64,000 nt of DNA from Mesaphorura yosii (Eukaryota; Arthropoda; Collembola; Poduromorpha; Tullbergiidae). The stretch covers positions 186,001 to 250,000 of the forward strand of contig WIXG01000015.1 of assembly GCA_009869945.1 (NCBI GenBank), written 5' to 3'. Below the pieces are notes generated by a model. It made no database searches. It had not been told where the DNA came from and worked only from the letters and a program-made list of their open reading frames with translations. This document shows positions 40,364 to 50,727 of this stretch, one piece after another; the first letter of the stretch is position 1; the number at the start of each line of letters is the position of its first letter. The translations under genes and the position numbers were made by a program.

Positions 40364-40536
40364 TTGGCTAAGATAATACAATTACGATCATCTTGTTAAA
40401 TAGTAAATAAATTACACAAAAACATTAATTACAGATAAGTAAAATTCATATGATTAGTTTGGAAATTTGTTTATTGCAACTTTCTCAGTGTGCACACAAT
40501 TTGGAGTTCCCCACTTAATTTAGATTCCAGAGAATT

Positions 40537-40913
40537 TCAGTCCCGTAGTTGGAGTTTGGAACACGCCTCAATTGAATTTGAATCCGTGGTGAGCGTTCGG
40601 ATTGCGAAAAGTTGCATCCGCCAATCGGATTGTCCAGAGCTGTTTGAATCTGATCTGTGCCGATGTGGTCGAGCTGAGTCGCTTGGTGATGAAGACGAGC
40701 TGCGTTTACGGTTCGCGTTTTCGGTTTTGTACTTGTCGTAAGCGGCTTAGGCTTCAGGATCACGGAGGACGTTGTACGCTTCTAGAAGTCGTTGGTTCAC
40801 CTCCTTTGCTACGACGGAGTTCTTGTTCTTGTCTGGATGGTGTCACTTCATTAACTTCTGGAAAGCATTTCGCCTTGGCTGCTTGAATTCGGAATGCCCA
40901 ACGTTAAGTAGTG
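40537..40913 (-). pseudogene. J-domain (DnaJ/HSP40-like) pseudogene
   Basis: The minus strand reads as a J domain with decay. The first part, from 40913, gives HYLTLGIPNSSSQGE. After a frameshift near 40865-40871 it continues AFQKLMK, then an in-frame TGA (40843-40845), then HHPDKN with the diagnostic HPD motif (40828-40839). Next comes an EAYNVLRDPEA segment, an in-frame TAA (40747-40749), and AAYDKYKTENANRKRSSSSS, running open to a stop at 40537. The order matches helices I-IV of a J domain, which stimulates Hsp70 ATPase. One frameshift and two stops mean it cannot make the protein. No introns interrupt it, so a retrocopy is possible. The parent gene is not in the window, and its exact DNAJ subfamily is not clear. 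Confidence 0.8.
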
Positions 40914-41185
40914 TCCGGTCATAGCTATGACTGTTGGTTACTGGCGGAACGGCTGTACTTGGTCAGAACTTACTGTACGTGGAATTTAGGAATTACATTT
41001 GAGGGATACAAGCACAAGACACAACTTTGACTTTGATGGAACCAAAGAACGTGTCGGGTGCTGATGGTGACGACATCCACGGCTCTCACGACCCGAATGG
41101 GCATCGACTGGATTGTCTAAGAAGTTAGTCAACAATTCACAACTGCAACATAGCAACTTGAGTATGTAACTTTCACGTCACCATC

Positions 41186-41191
41186 TTTATT
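41186..41191 (-). terminator. Possible poly(A) signal for the type II membrane protein gene
   Basis: TTTATT on the plus strand is AATAAA on the minus strand, about 390 nt after the stop codon of the gene at 41578-42886. Assignment is by position only. Confidence 0.35.
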
Positions 41192-41577
41192 ACAAGTATT
41201 GCGACGAGTGGCAAGTGCATTATTTTTGCAGTGCTTCATTAATATTAATATATAGAATATACTGGGTGTATGTCTACAAAAATAACTGGAAGCAATAGAT
41301 AACATTACTTAACGATCTCGAAGAGTGAGCGTTTGCAACAAAGTACGAGTATGAGTACGTACATTAGTTTAGTTTGAGTTTGAGTTCATGCAGTAATGCA
41401 AATTTATCGCTAGGGATGGATGATAGTCACAGAGTCATAGCTTTCTTAACGCAACAGGTACAAGGTACAATTGCAGTTTCCAACTTCTGGTTCCCGTAAC
41501 GTTAGTCTATTCTCCAGGAGTTTCCCCTAATATCATCCTCCTTAACCCAGAAGTAATTTTGTCATGCATGCACTTAA

Positions 41578-42886
41578 TTAATACTTGTCACAATTCGCTG
41601 AGCTGTATTGAGTGCAGATTTCATCTCTCGTCAGTTCGCTATAAACCTTGTCCTTCGTCAATCCGGTTCCATCCATTAAATTGTGTAAGTTACAGTAATT
41701 GGTTCCATAATCAAGTACGGCGTACCACGTCCTCGAAGTCGAGAACCCCTGAGCAACAAATCAGTGAAACCACCAAAGTTACAACCCATTAAATATCGAT
41801 CTGACGTCTGAGAATCCGCATCTCTTCCTGACTTACAACGACATTGCATCCAGATTTTCCAGCTCCAGCCCGCTTGACCGTGTAAAATGTAAACGTCATA
41901 TCATCAATGTATCTCCGAATTGGCGTCGTGTGAGTTGCCTTCAGCACGTTATCCTCATTTGACACAACCTGTACACAGTTCATATTTCAACATTTACAGC
42001 AAAAAAAATCTCTCTACGAAAGGACAAGCTGGCTACTTACGCTGTACAAGCATTTTTGCCCGAACCCGCAAGTCTCATTTCCCTTCCACGCGTCGATCTG
42101 ATCGAGCAATGATTGCTTGGCGTTGTTGCAGCTGCCACTGAGCGTCCTACAAATTTCAGCCACATACAAATACAAAGGCGCTTAATTAATTTTAAACGCG
42201 ATCGTCGTACCAGGTAATGTTGCACGAGGCATGGAGCGGATATCTGAGTATTCGTGGATTTCTAAACACACAAGCAATTCCAACTCCGATTCCAATTAAA
42301 ATTACGATAAACACGGTTGTGATCACGATGCAGAGTCTCATCCTCCTCCGTTTCCTCGCCCTCACTCCTCGTACCTTCTTATCGACTGCATTGTTGTTGA
42401 GCAGATGAGATTCGCCGTCTGAAAAGAGAATCCAATTCAGCAAATGTTCACACAACCTTCTTCTGTCTGCGTGCACCTCTGCAAGCAATACTTGCTCACC
42501 TTCACCTTTCATTTATCTTGCGTTAGCGACAGTAAATTAATTTCTCATATGTAGTAAAATGGCTAGTAATTTAGGTTAATGTGTGATGGCCAGCTCTTGA
42601 CCGGCAAGGAACTACAATGTAACGCGAATAATGGTATCGCCACCCGCCGAACTGTTGTGTGTTTGTCATTTCATTTCATTTGAGGAAATCTTTGAACGGT
42701 TGCCGACAACCTTCCTTAATTATCCCTACCCGTTCTTTAATTATGCAGCTTGGTCAGATTCTATGGTTGACAGATTGGTAAGGCAGGTCGCTTACCTGAA
42801 ACATTTCCGTTAGCCACGTTGCCGTTGGCGTAATTAGGAAAGTTGACAAGTGCCTCCGTTGGAACTTCAACCATTTTGTTACCCAT
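41578..42886 (-). CDS. Small type II transmembrane protein with cysteine-bearing ectodomain, function unknown
   Basis: Five minus-strand exons join in phase: 42886-42796, 42418-42211, 42146-42041, 41968-41837 and 41748-41578. They encode about 235 residues. Residues 1-58 form a soluble N-terminus ending in a basic stretch (RARKRRRMR). Residues about 59-84 form one hydrophobic helix. With the positive charges before the helix and no signal peptide, the predicted topology is type II, with the C-terminal 150 residues outside. The ectodomain has eight cysteines, two N-glycosylation sequons (NIT and NET), a segment WYAVLDYGTNYCN and an ending TQYSSANCDKY. From memory these resemble a conserved, uncharacterised insect membrane protein, but I cannot name it. 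All four donors fit (GTAAGC, GTACGA, GTAAGT, GTAAGT). The start ATG at 42886 is the first in the exon. The structure is supported; the function is unknown. Confidence 0.8.
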
Positions 42887-43047
42887 TATCGTGAGATAAT
42901 GTTAGGGACCAATCGAACACTGTTTTGGATTCTGGCCTGGAATCTTTGCAGTTTCTATTGCAGGTTTAAGCAACTACCAACTTCTCCTTAAATTATAAAT
43001 TAAAACCACGTGTTAAAATAATAGCCATAATTTAACAATATGGGATT

Positions 43048-43167
43048 TTAGTATCGGAAGCGAACCAAAGTAGCAAAACTCTTGGCCATGTCGTAAATTA
43101 CCCAGATGAAGTAGTTCAAGGTTAGGATGAAAGCGAGAGCAATCCCGCAAAAGCATGCGCTAAGCTC
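43048..43167 (-). other. Candidate terminal exon or pseudogene fragment with one membrane helix
   Basis: On the minus strand, after an acceptor-like ATTAG, 39 codons run to a TAA. They contain a strongly hydrophobic stretch (CGIALAFILTLNYFIWVIY) and a short basic tail ending LVRFRY. That is the pattern of the C-terminal end of a single-pass membrane protein. A different frame just upstream (to about 43300) is also open, and would join this segment only through a frameshift. The fragment may therefore be the last exon of an unknown gene or part of a decayed one. No family recognised. Confidence 0.25.
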
Positions 43168-45301
43168 CTAATACTTGTTCTGATTCCTTCACCGTGAATA
43201 AGCAAGGCATGGAGCGGAATGACGTCTCACATACTGGATCGATACTTGGATACGATTCTGAGTTTCGTAGACTGTAGACTGGAGCCGGTGAAAGTGAGAA
43301 AACTTCCCTACCGGAAAACCAGCTTATAAGCCAGCCTCCCTTTGTTCACACCAAATTATGCAGGCGTAGTGTGCTATCCTGTCGGGGCGGAATCTAGAAG
43401 GTATGGAGTGGCCCGTTCTTGGCTCGAGATTTGGACGTGGAGAATGCCAAAGCTGAATTTGTTTGCTGCCGGTACAAAGTAGCTTGACTTCCTACTCTTC
43501 GACATTTGACGTTCATCGGTGGCTAATGATGGACAAGTTCTCGTCCAATCATGGAAAGGGTTTAGGTACAAGTAGCAAAACGTCGGTTTGTTTTTCACTT
43601 TTCGACTTGGTATTCTTTATGGTTTTTAATCAGTAAAGTATTTTAAAACAAATACACGTTGACACGAGCTTCTTTGTTTTACAGTAAATGAAAACTATTT
43701 GGATAGTTCATTTCTTTGTTTCTGTCAGTTCAATATTTGCGTATGCGTACGTATGTGACGATTTCTAGAACAAAGCTACCATTATTCGCAAACAGTTGAT
43801 ATTTAGTTAGTATTCAAAAGTAACTGCTGAAAAGTTGTAGCCTGAAAGTAAGCCGCTCCTTTATTCATGAAGTGTGATCCTTACGGCACAATTTGCATGA
43901 AAGCATGGGCGTAAGTGAGTTCGAGTCCACGTCCGAATCCGAGCAGCGGCATTGTAGTTGCAAAACAAAGATTCAATTCAATTCACTTTTTATTTTTCCA
44001 GGTAAGTATTTGAATAAGAAGCGAGCTTTCTTTTCCCACAAGAATTCACAAAACAGAAACACGAAGTGCTCTTTCGCGACTCGCTCACATGCTCCTTGCG
44101 TGCACGTTAAATCTCTGACAATACCCGTTTTATTTTATTGTGTTGAGGATTTCAAGCGTTAAGCAGTAGAACCTAAAAGTGTAGATCCTTGAAGTATCTG
44201 ATCGTCTGAAATTTATTGTTAAAACGCCGCTTTCACATCAATCATTGGACGGACAGCGAACAAGAAATTTCAGTCCGATTCTTTTGCAGGATTACTTGGA
44301 ATTTGCAGCCGGTTTCGATGTTTGATCAATCGTGCTGGAAATCAGAAGGAGTGAAATGTGGAATTCAAAGCGGAGAATTGAGTTCATGGAATCTTTCAAA
44401 TCAAATACAGGAAATGAAGTGCTGGAAAGTAATCTCTTCCGACTTCATCCGACTTACTCCGGAGTCTCAAAACTACGTAATTCGAAGTGCTAAAAGCGTT
44501 GGATTTCCTAAACTTCAATTGGCTTCAAAATCTGAGCCTAAGCGTCGTGGGCTTGTGTAGGGAATTATTGTGGGAGGCGGAGTAGAATAATTCTAAAACA
44601 TGTCAAAGCTTGAGGAGGGAGAAGGAGGGCACATGTGGCGACGGCGATCAGCGACAAAGTCCAAATTATTCCTGTCGACTGAACTTTGAGCTGGGTTGGC
44701 GCTTGACGTCGGCTGTCGACATAATGTCAGAATAATTATTCCAACTCTCGGGTGGTTAAACTGCGGTCAACAGTCTACACTCGTCCTTTGTCTCTACAGC
44801 ACAGCAGTGCTGTTGTCGCATTTGCCATTTCGGCCGGCCAATTCCCAGAAAAAGGGTCTCATTGAACTAGAGCAGAGCACAAACCAAAAGTACGTATTAC
44901 GTAATTAAATATTCATACTCATAAGCAAGTGTAAACACTGCCACTGTCACACTGCCAAACAATTTTATAAAACCATAATGAAAATGGAAACTGTAGTCGT
45001 TTAACTCGAAACCACAACCTAGCAAAAGTGCTGAGTGGCTAGGTTTTCTACGAAAAAAGCAGCGCAACGACGGGATAGGAAAGATTTCGGTAATGAATCT
45101 GTTTTGCCTTTTGTGCGAATTTGTTCATTTCGCCCATTTTTGCTTTGTTTTCTCGTTCATTTACTGCTACGCTCTGTTTTTCGGTTCTGTCGTTTTTGAA
45201 AACGGTAAATATTTACTCAACTTTCTTTCGGTCGACTGATTTGGTGGCTGCTGATGCTGCGACCACACGGCACTGTCAAAGGAGTTGGAGTATTTTCATT
45301 T

Positions 45302-48173
45302 TCAGCTGTACTGCACTATTGCCAGACCGTTTGAAATTATGCCTGCAGTGCGTTTCAACTGAGCAGTGAATTTTGATTCCAGGCACAAGGCAAAGCATTT
45401 TTTGGATTCGTTCGTGGTTAAAGCATTACATTGACACAATTGGCAATTTACATTGAACGTTACGAAAGTCGAGGTTGCCGACGGCACGCCTGACGCGACA
45501 GAGTTGTTGAGATCTTGAAAGTCAAAGTCGTGATTGATTTCCTAAAGTTTGAGCTGAATTTTCACACCCGGATTCTGCTGTCTCTAGACTGTCCGCTGTG
45601 CTTTACTATATTTACTTTAGCAGAGTAAATCAGAGCGCAGTTCAATAAAGTTACTTTAATATCGAGTATAGCCCAACCTGTTTTTGACAGGTGAGCAACA
45701 AACAAAAGAGACTTCCATTTCTAAAGTAAGTGCGATCTTATGAGTTCTGGCTGTAGACGCTGGAAGAATTTGTCTGATGTGAAACATCGTACGCTGCGTC
45801 GTCGACAGCAAGAAGAAGGGCCGAAATTGTGATGTGCTTACGTTAATGATTCCCGGAAAGTCCAATGCTGAATTCGTCAACTAAACGCCAAGCAGATCAA
45901 ACTCATAATCTTTTTCCAATACGCGGGTTGTCCCAGCACGAGAAGATGATTAGACCTTGCGAGATAGTTTAGCCCTCTCGACTGAACTCTGAACTGTAAC
46001 GCTTTGGAATATATTAAGTTCGATTTATTTAAATGTATGCTCAAAATTCTCAAATCCCAAGTATTGCTAAATAGGTTAGTTGAATAAACTTTACTGGAGG
46101 AAGGATTTGCTTGCTGGTTTGCCAATGCATAAGAATTTGGTATAGTTGAAGGTCCCCACGAACACCTACGTCTCATAAAGTGGTTTGCACAATGGCAATG
46201 GCTTCATGTTTCCGTCGTTCTCTGAGAAAATTGTCTTTAAATAAGCTAGTACGAGGCGAGACAGCTGCAATAAAGGTAAAGCCCCACAATGCTACAACAC
46301 AAGCTATTAAATTAGTTAATTCGAGTAAATCGGTCCAAATTCCCTAATTGAATTGAACAAGATGTCATTCGATCCGCCCAATGTAAAATTTAAATGAAGA
46401 AACCCACAAATGGGTTTCTGGCTTTGCAATTCTATATTTGCATGTGGAATAAAATTACTATTACACAAAACACAACCCTTTCGTTCTTTAAACCCAATGA
46501 AATAGAAATTCCGCTTAGCGCAGCCCGCAATGAGAAATATTAGACGCCAGAGTATTGTTTTGCAAAGGAAAGAGCCAAAGCCAAACCAAACCGAGAGCTG
46601 TCTCAATTGATACAACATTGTGACTCTAGACCCAGAAAGACGAAGAGAAGCAGTATTCCAAACAATTCACTCCTGTAAGAAAAGCGCGTCGCAACTTTAT
46701 GGTTTTGCCAGTTGTGAAGCGAACTCCGTGCACGCAGGGTGGTTGGTCATTCTCAAAAATATCACGACATTGCAGACTTTGCACAAGTATTGAAGTAGGG
46801 CTCACTTGGAGCCAAAGTGCAGAAAATAAACACAAACCGCAGAGCAGCGATAACAAGCTTGTTACTTGTTGCAGCTTGTTAACATATTTCGTCTCAAGTT
46901 TCAATCGTGTCGTGATCGTGTCGCATTACACTGTTGACTGACTACGTAGAATGCTTGATGATTTAACTTATTTCAAGTGCATAGTTGTAGCACTCAATTA
47001 GATTTGACGCTTAATCGTTATCAGGATACTGATTCCTGACCTAGGAATTTTGCGGCGTAGTGCACGATTAAAGTCGACACGCCAATTTATTTTTTGACAG
47101 ACAGTCGTAACATTGACATGACGTTTAAATTTGAGTTGACAAACAACTGACGAGTAAATTTCGATTTCTGAAGACTGCAAGACCCCAAAGCTAGAAGCCA
47201 GAGCCAGAAGCGTGAAGGTAAGACTTTAATTCATTCGGCTGGTCCCCGAGTTACCTTTCATCGCCGCATCGCGTCACAGACGCAGAAGTAGAAGGCCCTT
47301 TTTCAAACAAATCTTAATTACACCATTAGTTTTCGGTGGTGATAATGAAATTGTAAACATTTTTATCTGCACCAAGTCTGTCTCCAATATTTGCAAGTGG
47401 TAGTGGTAATTGGCAATTTGTGCCAGTGCATCAAATTTGCCCAAATCAGCGACAACCGCTGTGCTCATTATTTAGTGCACGAAAACGGGCACTAGCGCAG
47501 ATCGTGATTCCGATTTGGATCTTAGAAATTGGACAACATACTCGAATATTGTCGGCTGCAAGGAAAGTTGAGACTTTGAACACACGCCATCAATCCACAA
47601 TCTTACACATACATGAATTAAATTGACTATTAACTCATCATCAATAAAATGCTGAAGTTATCCCAATAATCCCATAAGTGGTTAACTCAAGTAGGAATTT
47701 CTGAGGAGTGCACGAAGTTATCAGGCGCAATAGTTTTCGAATATTCAATGAAAATTTAAGTTTGAAGGTGAAACAAGTTTGTATGTAAACCATTAAAAAT
47801 AACGATTGTCCAAATTCAACAAAAGAAATTGCGCCGCGTCTCGTCGTAGGAATTTCCGGAAGATCGACTTGACTCAAGTCATCGAGCCATGCCATAAGAA
47901 ATTATCCTAGAAATAAAGCGTAAGCAGAAATGTGACAAAAGAATAGCTTACTCGCAAGGAAAATCTTTCTTTTGGCACTGGCAGGGGCGAAATTGAGCGC
48001 ATTTTACCCTGCAAGCGCGTGTACATATTAACCATGACCTTGTTTACAAGATGCATTGCGTCCAATTTGTATGAATAAAGAATTAGAGTAAATACGCCAG
48101 CATGCAACATGTCGCAAAGTGATAACGTCAACCAATGTATCATTTTGCATGCGAAGACCAACAAAATACACAA
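45302..48173 (-). other. Cluster of minus-strand open segments with hydrophobic stretches, unassigned
   Basis: Open minus-strand frames at 47949-48173, 47641-47895, 46626-46904, 46316-46618 and 46200-46340 contain hydrophobic or amphipathic stretches. One example is LLSLLCGLCLFSALWL in 46626-46904. Several have splice-like borders, such as a GTAAGC donor near 47952 and a TTCTAG acceptor near 47906. Their order and character suggest a multi-pass membrane protein, possibly a divergent chemoreceptor. However, I could not link the pieces in one phase, and I found no family signature such as the gustatory-receptor TYhhhhhQF tail. They may be chance frames or a decayed gene. Confidence 0.2.
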
Positions 48174-49947
48174 ACCACTTCACGAGCAAAGGATCCGGAG
48201 TCAAAGTTCATTCTTTTTTGCGAGGAAATGCGACGGGGGCTTGCGTGTTTGAGTGTTTTGAATAAAGATTCAATGATCTTTCGCTTTGGGCTTCGTGCCG
48301 TGCTGGGCGGTTGCGTAATATTTCATTCACAGTTCAAGAACACTTTATTAAGTAATCTTTTATCAACAGGCAGTAAAAGAGTTTGACAAGAAACAAATCA
48401 GCAACAGTTTCTTGCCACATAAAAATAAATCCGGTCTCAGCAGAATCGTCAAGGCTCAGTCGCTCAGTGCCTTGCGTCTTCCATGAATGCTATAAATTCT
48501 TGGCATCAGCCTGAGCACGAGCCACGAGGCTCAATGCTTGTGCTTATCAAATTCCTGCAGCCCATGAGACTTGTGATTGACGAACTCAATGCCTGAAGAC
48601 AGCAGCTGGCCAAGCCAAGCCTCTTCTAGCGAATGTAATAAAATATCTTTCATAAAATCAGAACTTCATAAAAAGAAGAAATCTCTTGCCTTGTCTTCTA
48701 CTTCAACTTCAATTATGATTCATTTGAGATAAAACAGAATTCCAAGTTTAATAACCGGAATAAATTTGCGCGATGCGATTTGCATCAAGACGCAGGCAGG
48801 CACAGTGATAGTTGCTTTGAATCCTTCAAGAATTCAAGACGGAAAGATATTCCATATTCACGAGAATAAACTCAAGTCAAGTCAAGCCGTCATCGTCATC
48901 TGCAAGTCATAACATTTCTTGCAATGCGTCACTGAGCTTTCGGCAATCTTGCCAGCCAGCATTTTGACACAGTGTACACATTTGATTACGAAAAGTGCTC
49001 CTTCACTCGCAATTCGCATCTCCTTGCGGGGATCCCATTTTAATTTATTTCATCAAGCCCATCACGCCCATTTACAGAATTGAAGAAAGCCTTCATGCGA
49101 CGACGCATTTTATAAGCACATCTTCCAGACAGATTGTCGTCTGCAGTATTATTTTTATTTCACTTGGGAGGTGTTACAAGCTTAATGAGCGAAAGGGCAG
49201 GGTATTTTTTCGAATGATGGACCATTTGCGACTTACGTCGCTATGCGAGATTGACTTGTACAATACTGCGTCTTTCCACTAGCACGCGTGTCTTCTTCTA
49301 GCACGAGTGTTTACGACGAACACAATAAAATGTTTGCAGTAAAAAATATAGCGAAGGAGGTCATTATTACACTTACTTCGCGTTAGTATGCAAAATTCCC
49401 CATTCGCAATGCCTGTCGGTGTCCGTGTGTAAAATAGCACAGCGAAGGAAAAGTTCGTGTTGCGGTCTCCCCAGTTCACATTCGCTGGCCGGGCCAACAT
49501 CTGTTCTGTTGCATGCGGGTGTAAGGAGTCATAAAATATTACGACGACAATAATTAATTGTGTACACCTCTCCATTACGTAACTTTAAGTAAGTCGTAAA
49601 GTTTATTTGTACACGCACTGGACTGCTAAGACGAAGACTACTCTCTGAGGTTAACCTCGTCCTTGTAATTCTCGAATTCGCCTTTGCGTTTCTCGAAGTG
49701 CAACCGTGCAAGGCGGCGCGACGCAGGCAAGTTGGACATTTTATGTCCTCCTTAAGAATAACTGTGTTCTGACGAAGCCAGCCAGTACAGTCTGTAGTAG
49801 CAGTAGCGCGCAACGCTTAGCGTAAAACTTAAAACAGCAACAAAGTAGAAATTCCAATTTCTTAAATCGGGCACGCAGGGCACGGCTGAGAATTGGCTAG
49901 TTCAGAATTACTCATGCGGAAAGAATTTTAATGCTGGTGGGTAGAGT

Positions 49948-49967
49948 ACGGTACGGAAAAGTACCGT
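49948..49967. repeat. Perfect hairpin, 7-bp stem
   Basis: ACGGTAC and GTACCGT flank a 6-nt loop (GGAAAA). No poly-U tract or gene end is next to it, so no transcriptional role is proposed. Confidence 0.5.
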
Positions 49968-50547
49968 TAACCGTCCGAGTTGCTCGTATTATTGTCACAA
50001 TTTGTCGGACAACCACAAAATAACAATTCACGCTTATATACTCTAATCTCGACGGCTTAAGTGCCAGCGTACTCACGCGAATCGAGTAGTAGATGGCTTC
50101 ATATCATAGTTTGTACACAGCGCAGGAGAAAGTAAATAGAGAGGGAGAGAAGTTCACTTGGACATTTTTAGGTGTGATTGTGATGGGTTTGCGTTTGACG
50201 TGGCTCTGAGTCGAGTGCACGTGATGTAGCAAATTGCCAACGAGCTTGGGGACCGCAAAGGACATGTACAATTTACTGGAAAATGGAAATTGAATCTCTT
50301 CGAAGTGGAAAAGGATTGGTGTTGGTTTCCACATGCGGAGGACCTTGGAATGAATAAGCACTGCTAAATTATCTCGCAAAGCACGAACAGATCCCGAATG
50401 ATCATCACCAATCAAACGCCCAACTATCCAATCGTTCCAATTGCCAGTTGCCCAGTCTTCGGTCTTAGTCACTGAGACTACTCAATTTGGAGTAAATTGA
50501 GCGGTCTTAATTTCATGATTTCACACCTTAACTTGGAACTCTAAACT

Positions 50548-50727
50548 TTAAATTGAAACACCCGGGACGAATCTCTCAAGATTGCGTGTGATGACGGCCT
50601 CTGGATTGTTGGAATGGAAAATTTCGTTCACGGCACATTCCTCGCCGTATTTGAGCTGCCGAAATTGAAATCCAGTGCAAACGTGGTCCAGATTAATTTC
50701 GGTGTTCTGACTGCGACTGAATAATCC
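50548..50727 (-). other. Candidate terminal coding exon, unrecognised protein
   Basis: After CCGCAG at 50728-50733, the minus strand stays open for 59 codons to a TAA. The composition is that of a soluble folded protein rather than a chance frame, for example GFQFRQLKYGEECAVNEI and PEAVITRNLERFVPG. There is no methionine near the start, so it would have to be an internal or last exon. A weak resemblance to GNAT/glycine-N-acyltransferase-like C-terminal domains occurred to me, but I cannot support it. The next minus-strand open frame (50104-50472) also follows an acceptor-like TCTCAG. Confidence 0.3.

Noticed and set aside
40490-40886. Plus-strand open frames of 83 and 94 codons
   Set aside because: They are antisense to the J-domain pseudogene and have no independent support.
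44216-44560. 114-codon open frame after an acceptor-like TTTTGCAG
   Set aside because: No donor, partner exon or family resemblance was found, so it is not called as a gene.
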